In this document: positions 19,731 to 30,261 of the stretch, in pieces
Layout of the letters: every line of letters begins with the position of its first letter
How positions within the stretch are numbered: the stretch's first letter is position 1
Origin: Mucilaginibacter sp.
GTDB taxonomy: Bacteria > Bacteroidota > Bacteroidia > Sphingobacteriales > Sphingobacteriaceae
DNA: 50,232 nucleotides
Assembly (NCBI GenBank): GCA_028288085.1
Contig: JAQBOK010000007.1
Span: forward strand, 1-50,232
Reading direction: 5' to 3'
Notes under the pieces: model-generated
What the model was told of the DNA's origin: nothing
Databases searched by the model: none
Seen by the model: only the letters and a program-made list of their open reading frames with translations
Translations under genes and position numbers: made by a program

Positions 19731-19879
19731 GGTGAGGGGTGAGTAAGGTGGTGAGTAGTAGTGAGGGGTGAATAGTGAGAGGCTAAGAGTGATCGTGCTA
19801 ATGCCCGCAACTTACCACTTACCACTGACTATTGACTATTGACTATTCACCATTGACTATTCACCATTCACCGCTCACC
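19731..19879. repeat. Inverted heptamer-repeat structure
   Basis: The right arm (19810-19879) is ten perfect-period 7-mers (ACTTACC, ATTGACT and ATTCACC types). The left arm (19731-19784) carries the complementary GGTGAGG, GGTGAGT and GGTGAAT units in looser order. Together they can form a long imperfect hairpin right after the permease remnant. It may end the upstream transcript. Confidence 0.7.
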
Positions 19880-19882
19880 AAA

Positions 19883-20377
19883 TCATTCACTCCTCAAACT
19901 TTTAACCGGGTTGGTTAGTGCAGCTTTAATAGCCTGGTAGCTTATAGTTATAAAAGCCATCAATATGGCGGTCAATCCTGCCAATACAAATACCCACCAT
20001 TGTATATGGATGCGATAAACATAGTCTTGCAGCCACTTATTCATTAAATACCATGCGACGGGGCTTGCAATAACTAATGATATGACAATTAATGATAAAA
20101 AGTCTTTGGAGAGCATCATGGTAATATTGGCAACACTAGCGCCTAATACTTTCCTGATGCCGATCTCTTTTATCTTCACCTGCGCGGTGTATGTAGCCAG
20201 TCCAAACAAACCCAAACAGGATATAAATATAGCTATGCCTGCGAAAACACTGAAAAGTGTGCCAGAGCGCAGATCAGATTTGTACATGCTATCATAAAGT
20301 TGATCCATAAAATCGTAATCGAACGGAAAATCGGCATTATACTTTTTCCACATACGCTGCACACTGCCTACCGTCAA
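19883..20377 (-). pseudogene. C-terminal remnant of an FtsX/MacB-type permease
   Basis: Only the last 160 or so residues of a permease remain: the end of the second periplasmic domain (WKKYNADFPFDYDF), the last three membrane helices, the KEIGIRKVLGAS motif and the NPVKSLRSE tail. No ATG stands at its head; the frame opens at TTG (20375-20377), and the first internal Met is about nine residues on. The frame is in phase with permease 7, whose TAG stop lies 9 bases upstream, with a second TAG between. This looks like the scar of unequal recombination between tandem permease copies. A functional short membrane protein is possible but unlikely. Confidence 0.8.
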
Positions 20378-20383
20378 CTACGC

Positions 20384-22753
20384 CTACTCGCTCCTTAAAC
20401 TTTTAACCGGGTTTGCCAACGCCGCTTTAATAGCCTGGAAACTAACCGTTATAATGGATATCATCATTGTTAATAAAGCTGCGATTACAAATACCCAGAT
20501 ACTTATAGTAATGCGATAAGTATACCCATTAAGCCATTTATCCATGAAATACCATGCAATTGGCGAGGCAATGACGAGTGAGATTATTACCAGCTTCAAA
20601 AAATCTTTTGATAATAGCGTGGTTATTCCTGTAACTGATGCCCCTAAAACTTTGCGTACCCCAATTTCTTTTATCCGGTTTTGAGCCATGTAGGCAGCCA
20701 GGCCAAATAAGCCCAAACACGAAATGATAATAGTAAGCCCCGCAAAAAGACTGGCAAGTGTGCCGGTTCTTTGCTCATCGCCAAATTTTTTAGCATATTC
20801 CTGATCAATAAAATTGTATTCAAAAGGATATTCAGGGTTATACTTTTTAAATACATTTTCAGCTCTTTTTAAATTATCAGCAGTTGTATTGGCACTATTC
20901 AATTTAAAATGGATAACGTTGAACCATGATTTTGGCCCTTGTATGATCATGGCCTTTACAGGCTCATAGGGGGATTGTAATATAAAATCCTTTACTACGC
21001 CCACAATATGCCAATCTTTAGTATCTGTACCCTCTCCTCTTTTTACAATTTTGCCTATCGGATCTTTAAACCCCATGATCTTAACCGCCGTTTCATTCAA
21101 TATCAATGCTGTTGAGTCAGTAGAGTAAGCTTTGACATCAATATCACGCCCCGCAACTATTTTAAGTCCCATAGTTTTCACGAGGTCACCATCGGTATTA
21201 AAGATATTGAAGTCTATTTTTTTGCTTATATCCTTGCCTTCCCACAGGAAGTCCCAACTATCACTCCAGGCCTGGGTTATTGGCGCGCTTGTTTTTGTCA
21301 CGGCAGATGCCGCGCCACTGCTCAATAATTCGTTTTTAATGGATGCGTAATGTTTTTCATCGTCCCCGGTCATCATTACGTATACCAGGTTATTCTTTTT
21401 ATAGCCAGTATCACGGTCCTGAGCATATTTCATTTGCTGACGAATGATTATTGTACAGATTATTAATACAACAGCAAATGTAAACTGTATCACAACCAAC
21501 AATTTACGGGGAGTAATCAATGCATTAGCAGCCTTAAAAGTGCCCTTTAATACACTTACCGGTTTAAATGACGATAAATATAAAGCCGGGTAACTGCCAG
21601 AAATAGCCCCCGTAATGAAGATAAAGCCTAATGCTATCAACCAAAAATAAGGGTTGCCATAAGGTATGTATAATTGTTTATCGGTCAATAAATTAAAGCC
21701 CGACATGCTGAGTTGCACAATAAGCAGCGCTAAAGCCCCGGCAATCAATGCGATCAAAATTGATTCGCCTAAAAATTGATAAATTAATGATCCGCGCAAT
21801 GCGCCTACTACTTTCCGTATACCTACTTCACGCGCTCGTTTTTCGCTGCGTGCCGTACTCAAATTCATAAAATTAATACAGGCTATCAGTAAGATAAATG
21901 CTGCGATGAGCGAAAATATTTTCACTGTTTCAATGCGCCCGCCTTCTACCTTTCCTTTCTGATCGAATTTTGAATACAAGCGCCATTTGCTCGCGGGATG
22001 CAAAAACACATCTATATCTTTTATATCTGAATGTGAGCGGGTTATATTAACAATACTTTTATTTACAGCGGCTTCGGTAACGTTAGGCTTGAGGAGTGCC
22101 CAGGTTTGTACAGAATTGTTGCCCCAGCCACCATCATCACCACCTATTTTCTTTAGGTACGCCCATGGCATCAGGTATTCAAAGTTGAATTGGGTATTAT
22201 TAGGAAGATCTTTTAAAACACCGGTTACCGTAAAGTAAGCGTTGCTATCGATCTTTATAACTTTTCCCATCGCATTATCATTACCAAATAGTTTTTTTGA
22301 TAATTTTTGGGTTATAACAATATTGTTAATATTATTTAAGGCGGTACCCGCATTGCCGTTAATCAAAGGGAAACTGAACATAGTTAGAAAACCAGGGTCA
22401 GTAAAATTGCCATTAACATTTAAATGTTTATCGCCAACAGTAAACAGGAAATTACCATTGCTTGTCCTCGATACTTCTTCAACCTGGGAATAATCCTGTT
22501 TTAATGTTTTGGCCATCACCTTGGGCGTTGTTCCCCAGCACCATAACTTGCCATCAAAAACAGACCGGTTGTAAACCTCGTATAACCTATCTTTTTTTAC
22601 ATGGAACTGGTCATAACTTATTTCATTTTGTATCCATAAAAGTATGAGAGCCGAACTAGCCATACCAATAGCCAAGCCCACAATATTTATCAAAGAAAAT
22701 GCTTTATGACGAAGCAAATTTCTCCAGGTGATCTTCAAATAATTTTTTAACAT
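20384..22753 (-). CDS. FtsX/MacB-type ABC permease 7
   Basis: A 789-residue double-MacB permease. Coupling motifs are REVGIRKVVGAL (near 305) and KEIGVRKVLGAS at 695. It pairs with permease 3 by shared text (VKKDRLYEVYN versus VKKERLYIS, and GNPYFW versus GNPYHI in the fourth-helix region). It ends with TAG, and the C-terminal remnant follows in the same frame 6 bases later. The gap to permease 6 upstream is 60 bases. Confidence 0.9.
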   Translation of the reverse strand: MLKNYLKITWRNLLRHKAFSLINIVGLAIGMASSALILLWIQNEISYDQFHVKKDRLYEVYNRSVFDGKLWCWGTTPKVMAKTLKQDYSQVEEVSRTSNGNFLFTVGDKHLNVNGNFTDPGFLTMFSFPLINGNAGTALNNINNIVITQKLSKKLFGNDNAMGKVIKIDSNAYFTVTGVLKDLPNNTQFNFEYLMPWAYLKKIGGDDGGWGNNSVQTWALLKPNVTEAAVNKSIVNITRSHSDIKDIDVFLHPASKWRLYSKFDQKGKVEGGRIETVKIFSLIAAFILLIACINFMNLSTARSEKRAREVGIRKVVGALRGSLIYQFLGESILIALIAGALALLIVQLSMSGFNLLTDKQLYIPYGNPYFWLIALGFIFITGAISGSYPALYLSSFKPVSVLKGTFKAANALITPRKLLVVIQFTFAVVLIICTIIIRQQMKYAQDRDTGYKKNNLVYVMMTGDDEKHYASIKNELLSSGAASAVTKTSAPITQAWSDSWDFLWEGKDISKKIDFNIFNTDGDLVKTMGLKIVAGRDIDVKAYSTDSTALILNETAVKIMGFKDPIGKIVKRGEGTDTKDWHIVGVVKDFILQSPYEPVKAMIIQGPKSWFNVIHFKLNSANTTADNLKRAENVFKKYNPEYPFEYNFIDQEYAKKFGDEQRTGTLASLFAGLTIIISCLGLFGLAAYMAQNRIKEIGVRKVLGASVTGITTLLSKDFLKLVIISLVIASPIAWYFMDKWLNGYTYRITISIWVFVIAALLTMMISIITVSFQAIKAALANPVKSLRSE

Positions 22754-22813
22754 ACGTAGTGGGGATAATAAGTAAATACGAGATGTAATTTATATGAATA
22801 ACGTTGCATGGAT

Positions 22814-25237
22814 TTACTCGCTTTTTAAACTTTTTACCGGATTAGTTAAAGCAGCCTTGATGGACTGGAAACTTATGGTAATAAAAGCTATCAGTATTGC
22901 TCCTGATCCGGCAGATGCTACCACCCACCATTGAATATTCTGCCGGTAGGCAAATCCTTTCAACCACTCGTGCATGGCCCACCATGCTAATGGCGACGCG
23001 ATTATTATTGCAAAAAGAACCAACTTGATAAAATCTTTAGAAAGCATACCTACAATGGTTGACATGCTGGCACCCAATACCTTCCTAATACCGATCTCTT
23101 TAGTTCGCTGCTCTGCAGCATAGGCTGCTAAACCAAAGAGCCCAAGGCAGGCAATAATAATTGCCAATGAAGTAAACACTATTGCTATTTTCCCGGTGCG
23201 TTGCTCAGTACGGTAAAGCCCCTCGTAATCCTCATTCATAAACGAATAATCAAATTGCAGGTTTGGCGACATGCCCGCCCATTTATTTTTAACCTGTGCC
23301 AGTAAAGATGGGATATCTGCAGAACTCATTCTTATGCTCAGGCAGCCTGTGTCTTCAACATCAAAAAGAATAAGAGGCGACACATTTTCCCTTAGCGATT
23401 TGAAATTAAAGTTTTTTATCACGCCTACGATATGAAATGGTTTCATAACACTGGCCTTACTATCCATTGGTAAATAAAGAAGTTGGTTCAGTGGATTTTG
23501 GAAGCCCAATAATTGTGCTGCAGCTTCATTTATGATTATGGCGGAGGAGTCAGTTTTCATATCAATTGAAAAATTCCTTCCCGACTGCATTTTTATTCCA
23601 AGTGTAGGGATATAATCTTCATCCACATTCCATATTGAGCTTTGTATGGCCCGTTTCGCATCAAGTGAGGGATCTTTAAATAAGGAGGAGTTATTATTAG
23701 CGCCATCTGTGGGCAAATAACCCGTCATAGTAGCGCTTTTAACGCCGGCCAGTTGTTTAATTTCCTGCTTAAAAGTCTTAGCTTTTTTGCCAAGTGTCCA
23801 TATCCTGTTTATGACCAATACGTGATCGCGATTATAACCAATATCCTTATTCTGGATATACTGTAGCTGGTTATAAATAACCACTGTGCCTATGATAAGA
23901 AAAATAGAAATGGAGAACTGGAAAACCACTAATGAACTGCGCAGAATGCCGCCCTTAAAACCCGCAGCCAGTTTACCTTTGAGCACTTCAATAGGCTGAA
24001 AGCCAGAAAGGTATAAAGCCGGGTAAGAGCCCGCAATACAACCTACAATTATAATAAAAATAACCATTACAGGTGCTAACCAACCTATTATTTGAGGGGT
24101 GATTGTCAACTCTTTAGCAGACATTTGGTTAAACAAAGGCAGAAAAGCCCATGCCAGCAACACAGCAATAATGGCTCCCGCCAGAGTCACCATAACAGAC
24201 TCTGTCAAAAACTGCGCAATCAAATATTTGCGGGGCGAACCCAATACCTTGCGTACACCAACCTCCCTTGCCCTGCTGGATGAACGTGCAGTTGAAAGAT
24301 TCATGAAATTTACGCAGGCGATGAGCAATATAAAAATGGCTATTGCCGAAAAGATATAAACAATTTTTATGTCGCCTTTATTACCAAGATCAGACTTTGT
24401 ATTTGATTCCAGGTGTATCTTTTTAAGGGGTATAAGACTGAACCGGAAATAATTGCCAGTTTTCTCCAGTGTTGCAAAATTCATATGCAAAATGCTCATC
24501 AATTGCGGCTCGCTATGTTTTCGCATAAATTCAGGCAGTTTAACGGCAAACCTTTTAACATCTGCATCTGGCCTGAACAGGATGTAAGTGTCAAAATTAT
24601 TACTGAACCAGGAGTCATCTTTACTTTCAGCTAAACTTGGCATAGAGACAAAGAAATCAAAATCAAAATGTGACTGTTTTGGTATGTTTTTAATCACGCC
24701 AGTCACTTTGTATAAAGCGGTATCGTTAAATGCTAAAACCTTACCCACCGCTTTAATGCTGTTGAAGTATTTGAGTGCTATCTTTTCGGTGATCACAACA
24801 GAGTGTGTCTCTTTCAGAGCAGTTGCAGGGTCGCCTTCGGTCATAGGAAGCGTAAAGACACTGAAGATGGCGGGATCAGCATATACCATATTGTCTTCCT
24901 GTATGTTCTGATTACCTTTTTTTACCTGGTTGCCGCCGCGTTGCCTAAACCTGGTTACCTGCTCAATTTCAGGAAAATCGGCTTTTAATGCTGCCGCAGT
25001 AGGTGCGGGGGATTCTGAATATGAACCCTCATTGCCGCCAAATTTAATATTGTTGTTTACACGATAAATACGGTCGAGGTTTACATTATACCTATCGTAA
25101 CTTAATTCATCAAATACATAAAAAACAATAAGAAGGCAGGTAGCCAGCCCCAAAGCGAGACCTAATACATTTATGGCAGTAAAACCTTTGTTTTTTAAAA
25201 GGTTACGGAATGCTGTTTTGATGTAGTTCCTGATCAT
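22814..25237 (-). CDS. FtsX/MacB-type ABC permease 6
   Basis: An 807-residue permease, nearly a twin of permease 4: same length, and long shared stretches such as GFTAINVLGLALGLATCLLI and FRQRGGNQVKKGNQNIQE versus FRRRGGNQVKKGNQNIQE. Coupling motifs are REVGVRKVLGSP (near 320) and KEIGIRKVLGAS at 713; the tail is SLKSE, not SLRSE. Permeases 4, 5 and 6 form the youngest family of the array. Confidence 0.9.
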   Translation of the reverse strand: MIRNYIKTAFRNLLKNKGFTAINVLGLALGLATCLLIVFYVFDELSYDRYNVNLDRIYRVNNNIKFGGNEGSYSESPAPTAAALKADFPEIEQVTRFRQRGGNQVKKGNQNIQEDNMVYADPAIFSVFTLPMTEGDPATALKETHSVVITEKIALKYFNSIKAVGKVLAFNDTALYKVTGVIKNIPKQSHFDFDFFVSMPSLAESKDDSWFSNNFDTYILFRPDADVKRFAVKLPEFMRKHSEPQLMSILHMNFATLEKTGNYFRFSLIPLKKIHLESNTKSDLGNKGDIKIVYIFSAIAIFILLIACVNFMNLSTARSSSRAREVGVRKVLGSPRKYLIAQFLTESVMVTLAGAIIAVLLAWAFLPLFNQMSAKELTITPQIIGWLAPVMVIFIIIVGCIAGSYPALYLSGFQPIEVLKGKLAAGFKGGILRSSLVVFQFSISIFLIIGTVVIYNQLQYIQNKDIGYNRDHVLVINRIWTLGKKAKTFKQEIKQLAGVKSATMTGYLPTDGANNNSSLFKDPSLDAKRAIQSSIWNVDEDYIPTLGIKMQSGRNFSIDMKTDSSAIIINEAAAQLLGFQNPLNQLLYLPMDSKASVMKPFHIVGVIKNFNFKSLRENVSPLILFDVEDTGCLSIRMSSADIPSLLAQVKNKWAGMSPNLQFDYSFMNEDYEGLYRTEQRTGKIAIVFTSLAIIIACLGLFGLAAYAAEQRTKEIGIRKVLGASMSTIVGMLSKDFIKLVLFAIIIASPLAWWAMHEWLKGFAYRQNIQWWVVASAGSGAILIAFITISFQSIKAALTNPVKSLKSE

Positions 25238-25338
25238 GACAATAAACTTTAGTTTGATTTAAATGCATTAAGACTTCATATCAGACGATGTAAGAAGACA
25301 TTAGGTTGCAGTTGTTTATCAATTAAATAAAATAAATA

Positions 25339-27729
25339 TCACTCGCTCCTCAAACTCTCAACCGGGTTAGCCAATGCCGCTTTTATAGATTGAAAACTAA
25401 TGGTAACAAAAGCGATCAATACTGCTACCAAACCAGCTATTGTCAAAGTCCACCAGCTCATATTTACCCTGTAAGCAAAGTCCTGCAGCCATTTATTCAT
25501 TATAAACCACGCCAGCGGAGAGGCTATCAGAATTGAAATAAATACCAGTTTAATAAAATCCAATGATAGCATATTTACTATAGCAGATACACTTGCGCCA
25601 AGCACTTTCCTGATTCCTATTTCCTTATTTCGTTGTTCGGCAGCATAGGCAGCAAGGCCAAATAATCCAAGGCAGGCTATAAGTATGGCCAGTGTGCTAA
25701 ATGAGATAAATATTGTTCCTATGCGTTGTTCGGATCGATAAGTGGCATCAAAATCCTGGTCCATAAATGAAAAGGTGAATTGCTGATTGGGAGAAAGTTC
25801 CTTCCATTTGTTTTCGATCTGAGACATCAAGGAAGATAGGTTCGCTGTATTCACATGTGCAGTTATTGCGCCCCGGTCTTCGTTATAAACCAAAGCCACC
25901 GGTTTAATTGCATCTCTAAGCGAACTAAAGTGAAAATCCTTCATTACACCTATTATGTGATAAGGTTGTATGCCATAGCTATCGCGATAAACTGTTTTAT
26001 TGAGGGGGTCTTTAAAACCAAATCGTTTTACAAACGCTTCGTTAACGATCATGGATGCAGTATCTGATGCCATTTGATTTGAAAAATTGCGGCCGGCGAT
26101 CAGCTTTATACCTAAAGTGTTCATGTAGTCCTCATCCACCGGCCAGAATTCGGAAAGTACATCTTGCTTTATATCGATGGGCAGTACCGGGAATAGGCCC
26201 GTCATGCTCCTGTCCTCGCCCGTTGGCAAATAGGCAGACATGGTAGCATTTACCACGCCAGGCATTTGCTTTACCTTCTGTTTTAAAATTTTTGCCTGTT
26301 TACCAAGCACATTTGTGTTTTTAATAACCAGCATTTGGCTGCGGTTAAAACCGAGGTTTTTATTATGTATGTAACTTAATTGGTTATAGATAACCAGTGT
26401 GCCAATGATGAGAAAAATAGATATCGAGAACTGGAAAACAACCAGGAAACTGCGCAAAAATCCACCTTTAAATCCGGCTGCTAATTTGCCTTTTAATACC
26501 TCGATAGGCTGAAATGCCGACAGGAAAAATGCAGGATACGAGCCTGCCAGAAATCCTATAACCACCACAACAACCAATAACGACGGCAGTAACCAGGTTA
26601 AGGAATGCGTGGTGAACGACAAATGCTTAGCGGCCATTTGATTAAACAATGGCATTAATAGCCATGCCAGCGCTACCGCTATAATGGTTGACGCCAATGT
26701 TACTAAGATGGACTCGGTTAAAAATTGAGCGATCAAATATTTACGCGCTGAACCCAATACTTTACGAACACCTACCTCTTTAGCACGATTGGATGAGCGG
26801 GCGGTTGATAGGTTCATGAAATTCACACAAGCTATCAGCAGTATAAATATGGCGATTACCGAGAAAATATATACATACTGGATACTACCTCTTTCCATTA
26901 ATTCATACTGGCTGGGAGAACGCAGGTGCAGGTTAAGCAACGGCGTTAAATCGTACTTTAAGTAATTACCATTTGTATGCATAGACGAAGGGTAATTTTT
27001 ATAGGCAATTGCCTGCATCTGGCTTTCGATCTTCTTAATATTTGCACCCGGTTTAAGCAATACATAGTTATGCATACCGCCATAACCCCATCCGCCGGCA
27101 CGATATTCGGGAATGGATGAATAAGATAAAAAGAAATCAAAGTTAAAATGTGATTGCGAAGGGATATCCTTTATCACACCAGTTATTTTATATTGACTTG
27201 TATCGTTAATAGTTAAAGTTTGGCCGGCAACATCAATTTTATTAAAATATTTTTTAGCCGTGCTTTCGGTAATTACAGCGGTGTGCGGTTCATTTAATGA
27301 AGGCTTGCCACTTATTACTGGCAAAGTAAACACATCAAAGATGCCAGATTCGGCATAAACAATGTTTCTTTCCTGGATGTTATTTGTCCCCTTTCTGACA
27401 TAAAATTTCTGAGGAGATAAAAACAGGGTGTTTGTAGGTATAAACCTTGCTGTTTTTTCTATTTCGGGGAAACTCTTTATGGCATCCATCAGCGGTTTTT
27501 CTGATCCTGCATATGCTGCCTCATTACCGTTTAATTTGGCAACTTCTGTTATCCGGTATATCCGGTTTGCATTTATGTTGTAGTTATCGTAGCTTAATTC
27601 GTCTACTACGTAGAATACGATGAGCAAACAAGTAGCCAGGCCAACAGAAAGGCCCAGAACATTAATTGCCGTAAAGCCTTTATTTTTTGTAAGGCTGCGG
27701 AACGCCGTTTTAATGTAGTTTCTGATCAT
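25339..27729 (-). CDS. FtsX/MacB-type ABC permease 5
   Basis: A 796-residue member of the 4/5/6 family. The first 50 residues and the membrane halves are close to permeases 4 and 6, while the first periplasmic domain has drifted (no GGNQVKKGNQ stretch; FIPTNTLFLSPQ instead). The tail reads NPVESLRSE. Its upstream region (27724-27780) is nearly the same as that of permease 4, so the duplication carried the leader with it. Confidence 0.9.
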   Translation of the reverse strand: MIRNYIKTAFRSLTKNKGFTAINVLGLSVGLATCLLIVFYVVDELSYDNYNINANRIYRITEVAKLNGNEAAYAGSEKPLMDAIKSFPEIEKTARFIPTNTLFLSPQKFYVRKGTNNIQERNIVYAESGIFDVFTLPVISGKPSLNEPHTAVITESTAKKYFNKIDVAGQTLTINDTSQYKITGVIKDIPSQSHFNFDFFLSYSSIPEYRAGGWGYGGMHNYVLLKPGANIKKIESQMQAIAYKNYPSSMHTNGNYLKYDLTPLLNLHLRSPSQYELMERGSIQYVYIFSVIAIFILLIACVNFMNLSTARSSNRAKEVGVRKVLGSARKYLIAQFLTESILVTLASTIIAVALAWLLMPLFNQMAAKHLSFTTHSLTWLLPSLLVVVVVIGFLAGSYPAFFLSAFQPIEVLKGKLAAGFKGGFLRSFLVVFQFSISIFLIIGTLVIYNQLSYIHNKNLGFNRSQMLVIKNTNVLGKQAKILKQKVKQMPGVVNATMSAYLPTGEDRSMTGLFPVLPIDIKQDVLSEFWPVDEDYMNTLGIKLIAGRNFSNQMASDTASMIVNEAFVKRFGFKDPLNKTVYRDSYGIQPYHIIGVMKDFHFSSLRDAIKPVALVYNEDRGAITAHVNTANLSSLMSQIENKWKELSPNQQFTFSFMDQDFDATYRSEQRIGTIFISFSTLAILIACLGLFGLAAYAAEQRNKEIGIRKVLGASVSAIVNMLSLDFIKLVFISILIASPLAWFIMNKWLQDFAYRVNMSWWTLTIAGLVAVLIAFVTISFQSIKAALANPVESLRSE

Positions 27730-27780
27730 AGTGCTTTAAATTTTAATTTCTAAACTCTAAATTTTGGTATAGACCGCTGA
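27724..27780 (-). repeat. 57-bp leader repeat, copy upstream of permease 5
   Basis: It matches 30256-30312 at 53 of 57 bases by eye. It begins inside the start codon region and extends upstream, so it is the leader of a duplicated gene-plus-leader unit of about 2.5 kb. Confidence 0.85.
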
Positions 27781-27837
27781 ATCAGCCTAATTAACTACTC
27801 ACTATTCGCCCTTCCTGTCTACGGGCGGGCACCAAGT

Positions 27838-30261
27838 CTATTCGCTTTTCAAACTGTTAACCGGATTGGATAGTGCTGCTTTGATAGATTGGAAGCTTAT
27901 TGCGATAAATGCAATTAAAATAGCCCCTAAACCGGCCGCAACTATAATCCACCATTGCACGTCCTGGTGATAAGCAAACCCTATTAACCATTTGTGCATT
28001 GCCCACCAGGCAATTGGCACTGCAATTACAATGGCGATCAGAACCAACACAATAAAATCTTTTGACAGCATTCTTACTATTGTAGCCACATTAGCACCAA
28101 GTACCTTTCTTATGCCTATTTCTTTGGTGCGCTGTTCGGCAGCATAAGCAGCCAGGCCAAACAAGCCCAGGCAGGCAATGATAATAGCCAGTGAAGTGAA
28201 TGAAACAGCTACCTTCCCTGTACGCTGTTCACTGTTGTAAAGCTTGTCAAAATCCTTGTCCATGAAAGAATAGTTAAACCGTTGATTGGGTGATAATTCT
28301 CCCCATTTGTTTTTTACCTGGTCAACAAAAACCTTTAGATCTGCTGATTTCGTGCGTATGCTTAATGCACCTTTGTCTTCACTGTAAAAGAAAATTAAAG
28401 GTGTTACATTTTCCCGCAACGATTTAAAATTAAAATCCTTCATTACACCGACGATATGAAAAGGTTTCATAACCTTAGCCATATTATCCTGTGGGATATA
28501 CATATTTTTATTCAAGGGATCTTTAAAAGCCAGTAATTTTGCAGCAGACTCATTTACTAATAATGCAGTTGAGTCGGTACCCATCTTGTCCGAGAAATTT
28601 CTGCCGGCTATTATTTTAATACCCAGTGTAGATACATAATCTGCATCCACATTCCAAACCTCGCTCAGTACACCCTGTTTTTGATCAAGCACAGGGCTCT
28701 TGAACAATGATGTGCTATTACTGTAGCCTGATGTTGGCAAAAAACCCGACATCGTAACGTTTTGTACTCCGGCCAGTTGTTTTACTTCCTGTTTAAAAGT
28801 TTTGGCCTTATTGCCTAATGTCCACGTGTCCCATACAATAAGTACATGTTCGCGATTGTAGCCAAGATCCTTTTTCTGAATAAACTTCAACTGGTTATAA
28901 ATAACCAATGTTCCGATAATTAAACCGATAGAAATGATAAACTGGCCCACAACCAGTACGTTACGCAGGAGTCCACCCTTAAAACCTGCTGCAAGTTTGC
29001 CCTTAAGCACTTCAATAGGCTGAAAACTTGAAAGGTATAAGGCTGGATATGAACCTGCTAAACAGCCAATCACGATGACAAAAATAGATAATACCGGTAA
29101 TAACCGAAATATTATCTGCGGGGTAATTATCAATTCTTTGCCTGATAAATCATTAAATACCGGTAAAAGTGCCCAGGCAACAAAAACCGCTATTATTGCA
29201 CCAACGAGTGTTACGATCACAGATTCTATTAAAAATTGGGCGATTAAATTTTTTCGTGCTGACCCTAATACTTTTCGTACCCCTACCTCTTTGGCCCGGT
29301 TAGATGAGCGGGCTGTAGAAAGGTTCATAAAATTGACACAGGCTATCAGCAATATTAACACCGCAATTACCGAAAAAATATAAACTGTTTGAATATTGCC
29401 ATTGGCATCCAACTCGGCGACACTATTGGATTCGAGGTGTATTTTTGTAACTGGGAAAAGGCTTAACTTGAAGTAGTTGCCGCTTTGCTCAAATTTATCA
29501 AATGTTAAATGTAAAACGCTCTGCAATTGAGGCCCTGCGTGTTTATGCATAAACTCCGGGAATTTGGCTTGCAGTTTTTTGTAATCGGCATCAGGCCTGA
29601 GCAGTATGTATGTAGTATAGTTGTTGTTGAACCAGGCTTCCTGGGTGCTTTCGCCGATTGTCGACATAGACATAAAGAAGTCGAAATTAAAGTGCGACTG
29701 CTTAGGTATATCTTTAATTACACCGGTTACTTTATAAAAAGCGGTGTCGTTAAACGTCATAACTTTTCCAACAACATCAATATTGTTAAAATATTTTTTG
29801 GCCGTACTCTCGGTTATAACAACGGTATGCGGGTCTTTTAAGGCTGTTGCCGGATCGCCTTTTATCATCGGGAAAGTAAAAACACTAAACAATGAAGGAT
29901 CTGCATAGATCATCAAATTTTCCTGGATGTTCTGATTCCCCTTTTTAACCTGATTACCCCCACGTCGCCTGAATCTTACTACCTGTTCAATTTCAGGAAA
30001 ATCGGCCTTTAAAGCCACGGCCGCAGGTGCGGGAGTAACAGCATAAGAGTTTTGATTACCACCAAATTTAATGTCGTTGTTTACACGAAAAATACGGTCG
30101 GCTTTTACATTGTACCTGTCGTAACTCAATTCGTCAAAAACATAAAAAACAATAAGCAGGCAGGTTGCCAGCCCCAGTGCGAGTCCTAAAACGTTTATAG
30201 CGGTAAATCCCTTATTTTTCCATAGGCCGCGGAAAGCTGTTTTTAAATAATTTTTGATCAT
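27838..30261 (-). CDS. FtsX/MacB-type ABC permease 4
   Basis: An 807-residue permease, the closest relative of permease 6. Coupling motifs are KEVGVRKVLGSA (near 320) and KEIGIRKVLGAN at 713. The tail NPVNSLKSE departs slightly from the array standard. The 108-base gap to permease 5 holds the leader repeat and a GC-rich palindromic stretch (GCCC...GGGC, 27808-27826). Confidence 0.9.
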   Translation of the reverse strand: MIKNYLKTAFRGLWKNKGFTAINVLGLALGLATCLLIVFYVFDELSYDRYNVKADRIFRVNNDIKFGGNQNSYAVTPAPAAVALKADFPEIEQVVRFRRRGGNQVKKGNQNIQENLMIYADPSLFSVFTFPMIKGDPATALKDPHTVVITESTAKKYFNNIDVVGKVMTFNDTAFYKVTGVIKDIPKQSHFNFDFFMSMSTIGESTQEAWFNNNYTTYILLRPDADYKKLQAKFPEFMHKHAGPQLQSVLHLTFDKFEQSGNYFKLSLFPVTKIHLESNSVAELDANGNIQTVYIFSVIAVLILLIACVNFMNLSTARSSNRAKEVGVRKVLGSARKNLIAQFLIESVIVTLVGAIIAVFVAWALLPVFNDLSGKELIITPQIIFRLLPVLSIFVIVIGCLAGSYPALYLSSFQPIEVLKGKLAAGFKGGLLRNVLVVGQFIISIGLIIGTLVIYNQLKFIQKKDLGYNREHVLIVWDTWTLGNKAKTFKQEVKQLAGVQNVTMSGFLPTSGYSNSTSLFKSPVLDQKQGVLSEVWNVDADYVSTLGIKIIAGRNFSDKMGTDSTALLVNESAAKLLAFKDPLNKNMYIPQDNMAKVMKPFHIVGVMKDFNFKSLRENVTPLIFFYSEDKGALSIRTKSADLKVFVDQVKNKWGELSPNQRFNYSFMDKDFDKLYNSEQRTGKVAVSFTSLAIIIACLGLFGLAAYAAEQRTKEIGIRKVLGANVATIVRMLSKDFIVLVLIAIVIAVPIAWWAMHKWLIGFAYHQDVQWWIIVAAGLGAILIAFIAISFQSIKAALSNPVNSLKSE

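Noticed and set aside
19810..19879. CRISPR array
   Set aside because: The unit is only 7 bp with no spacers.
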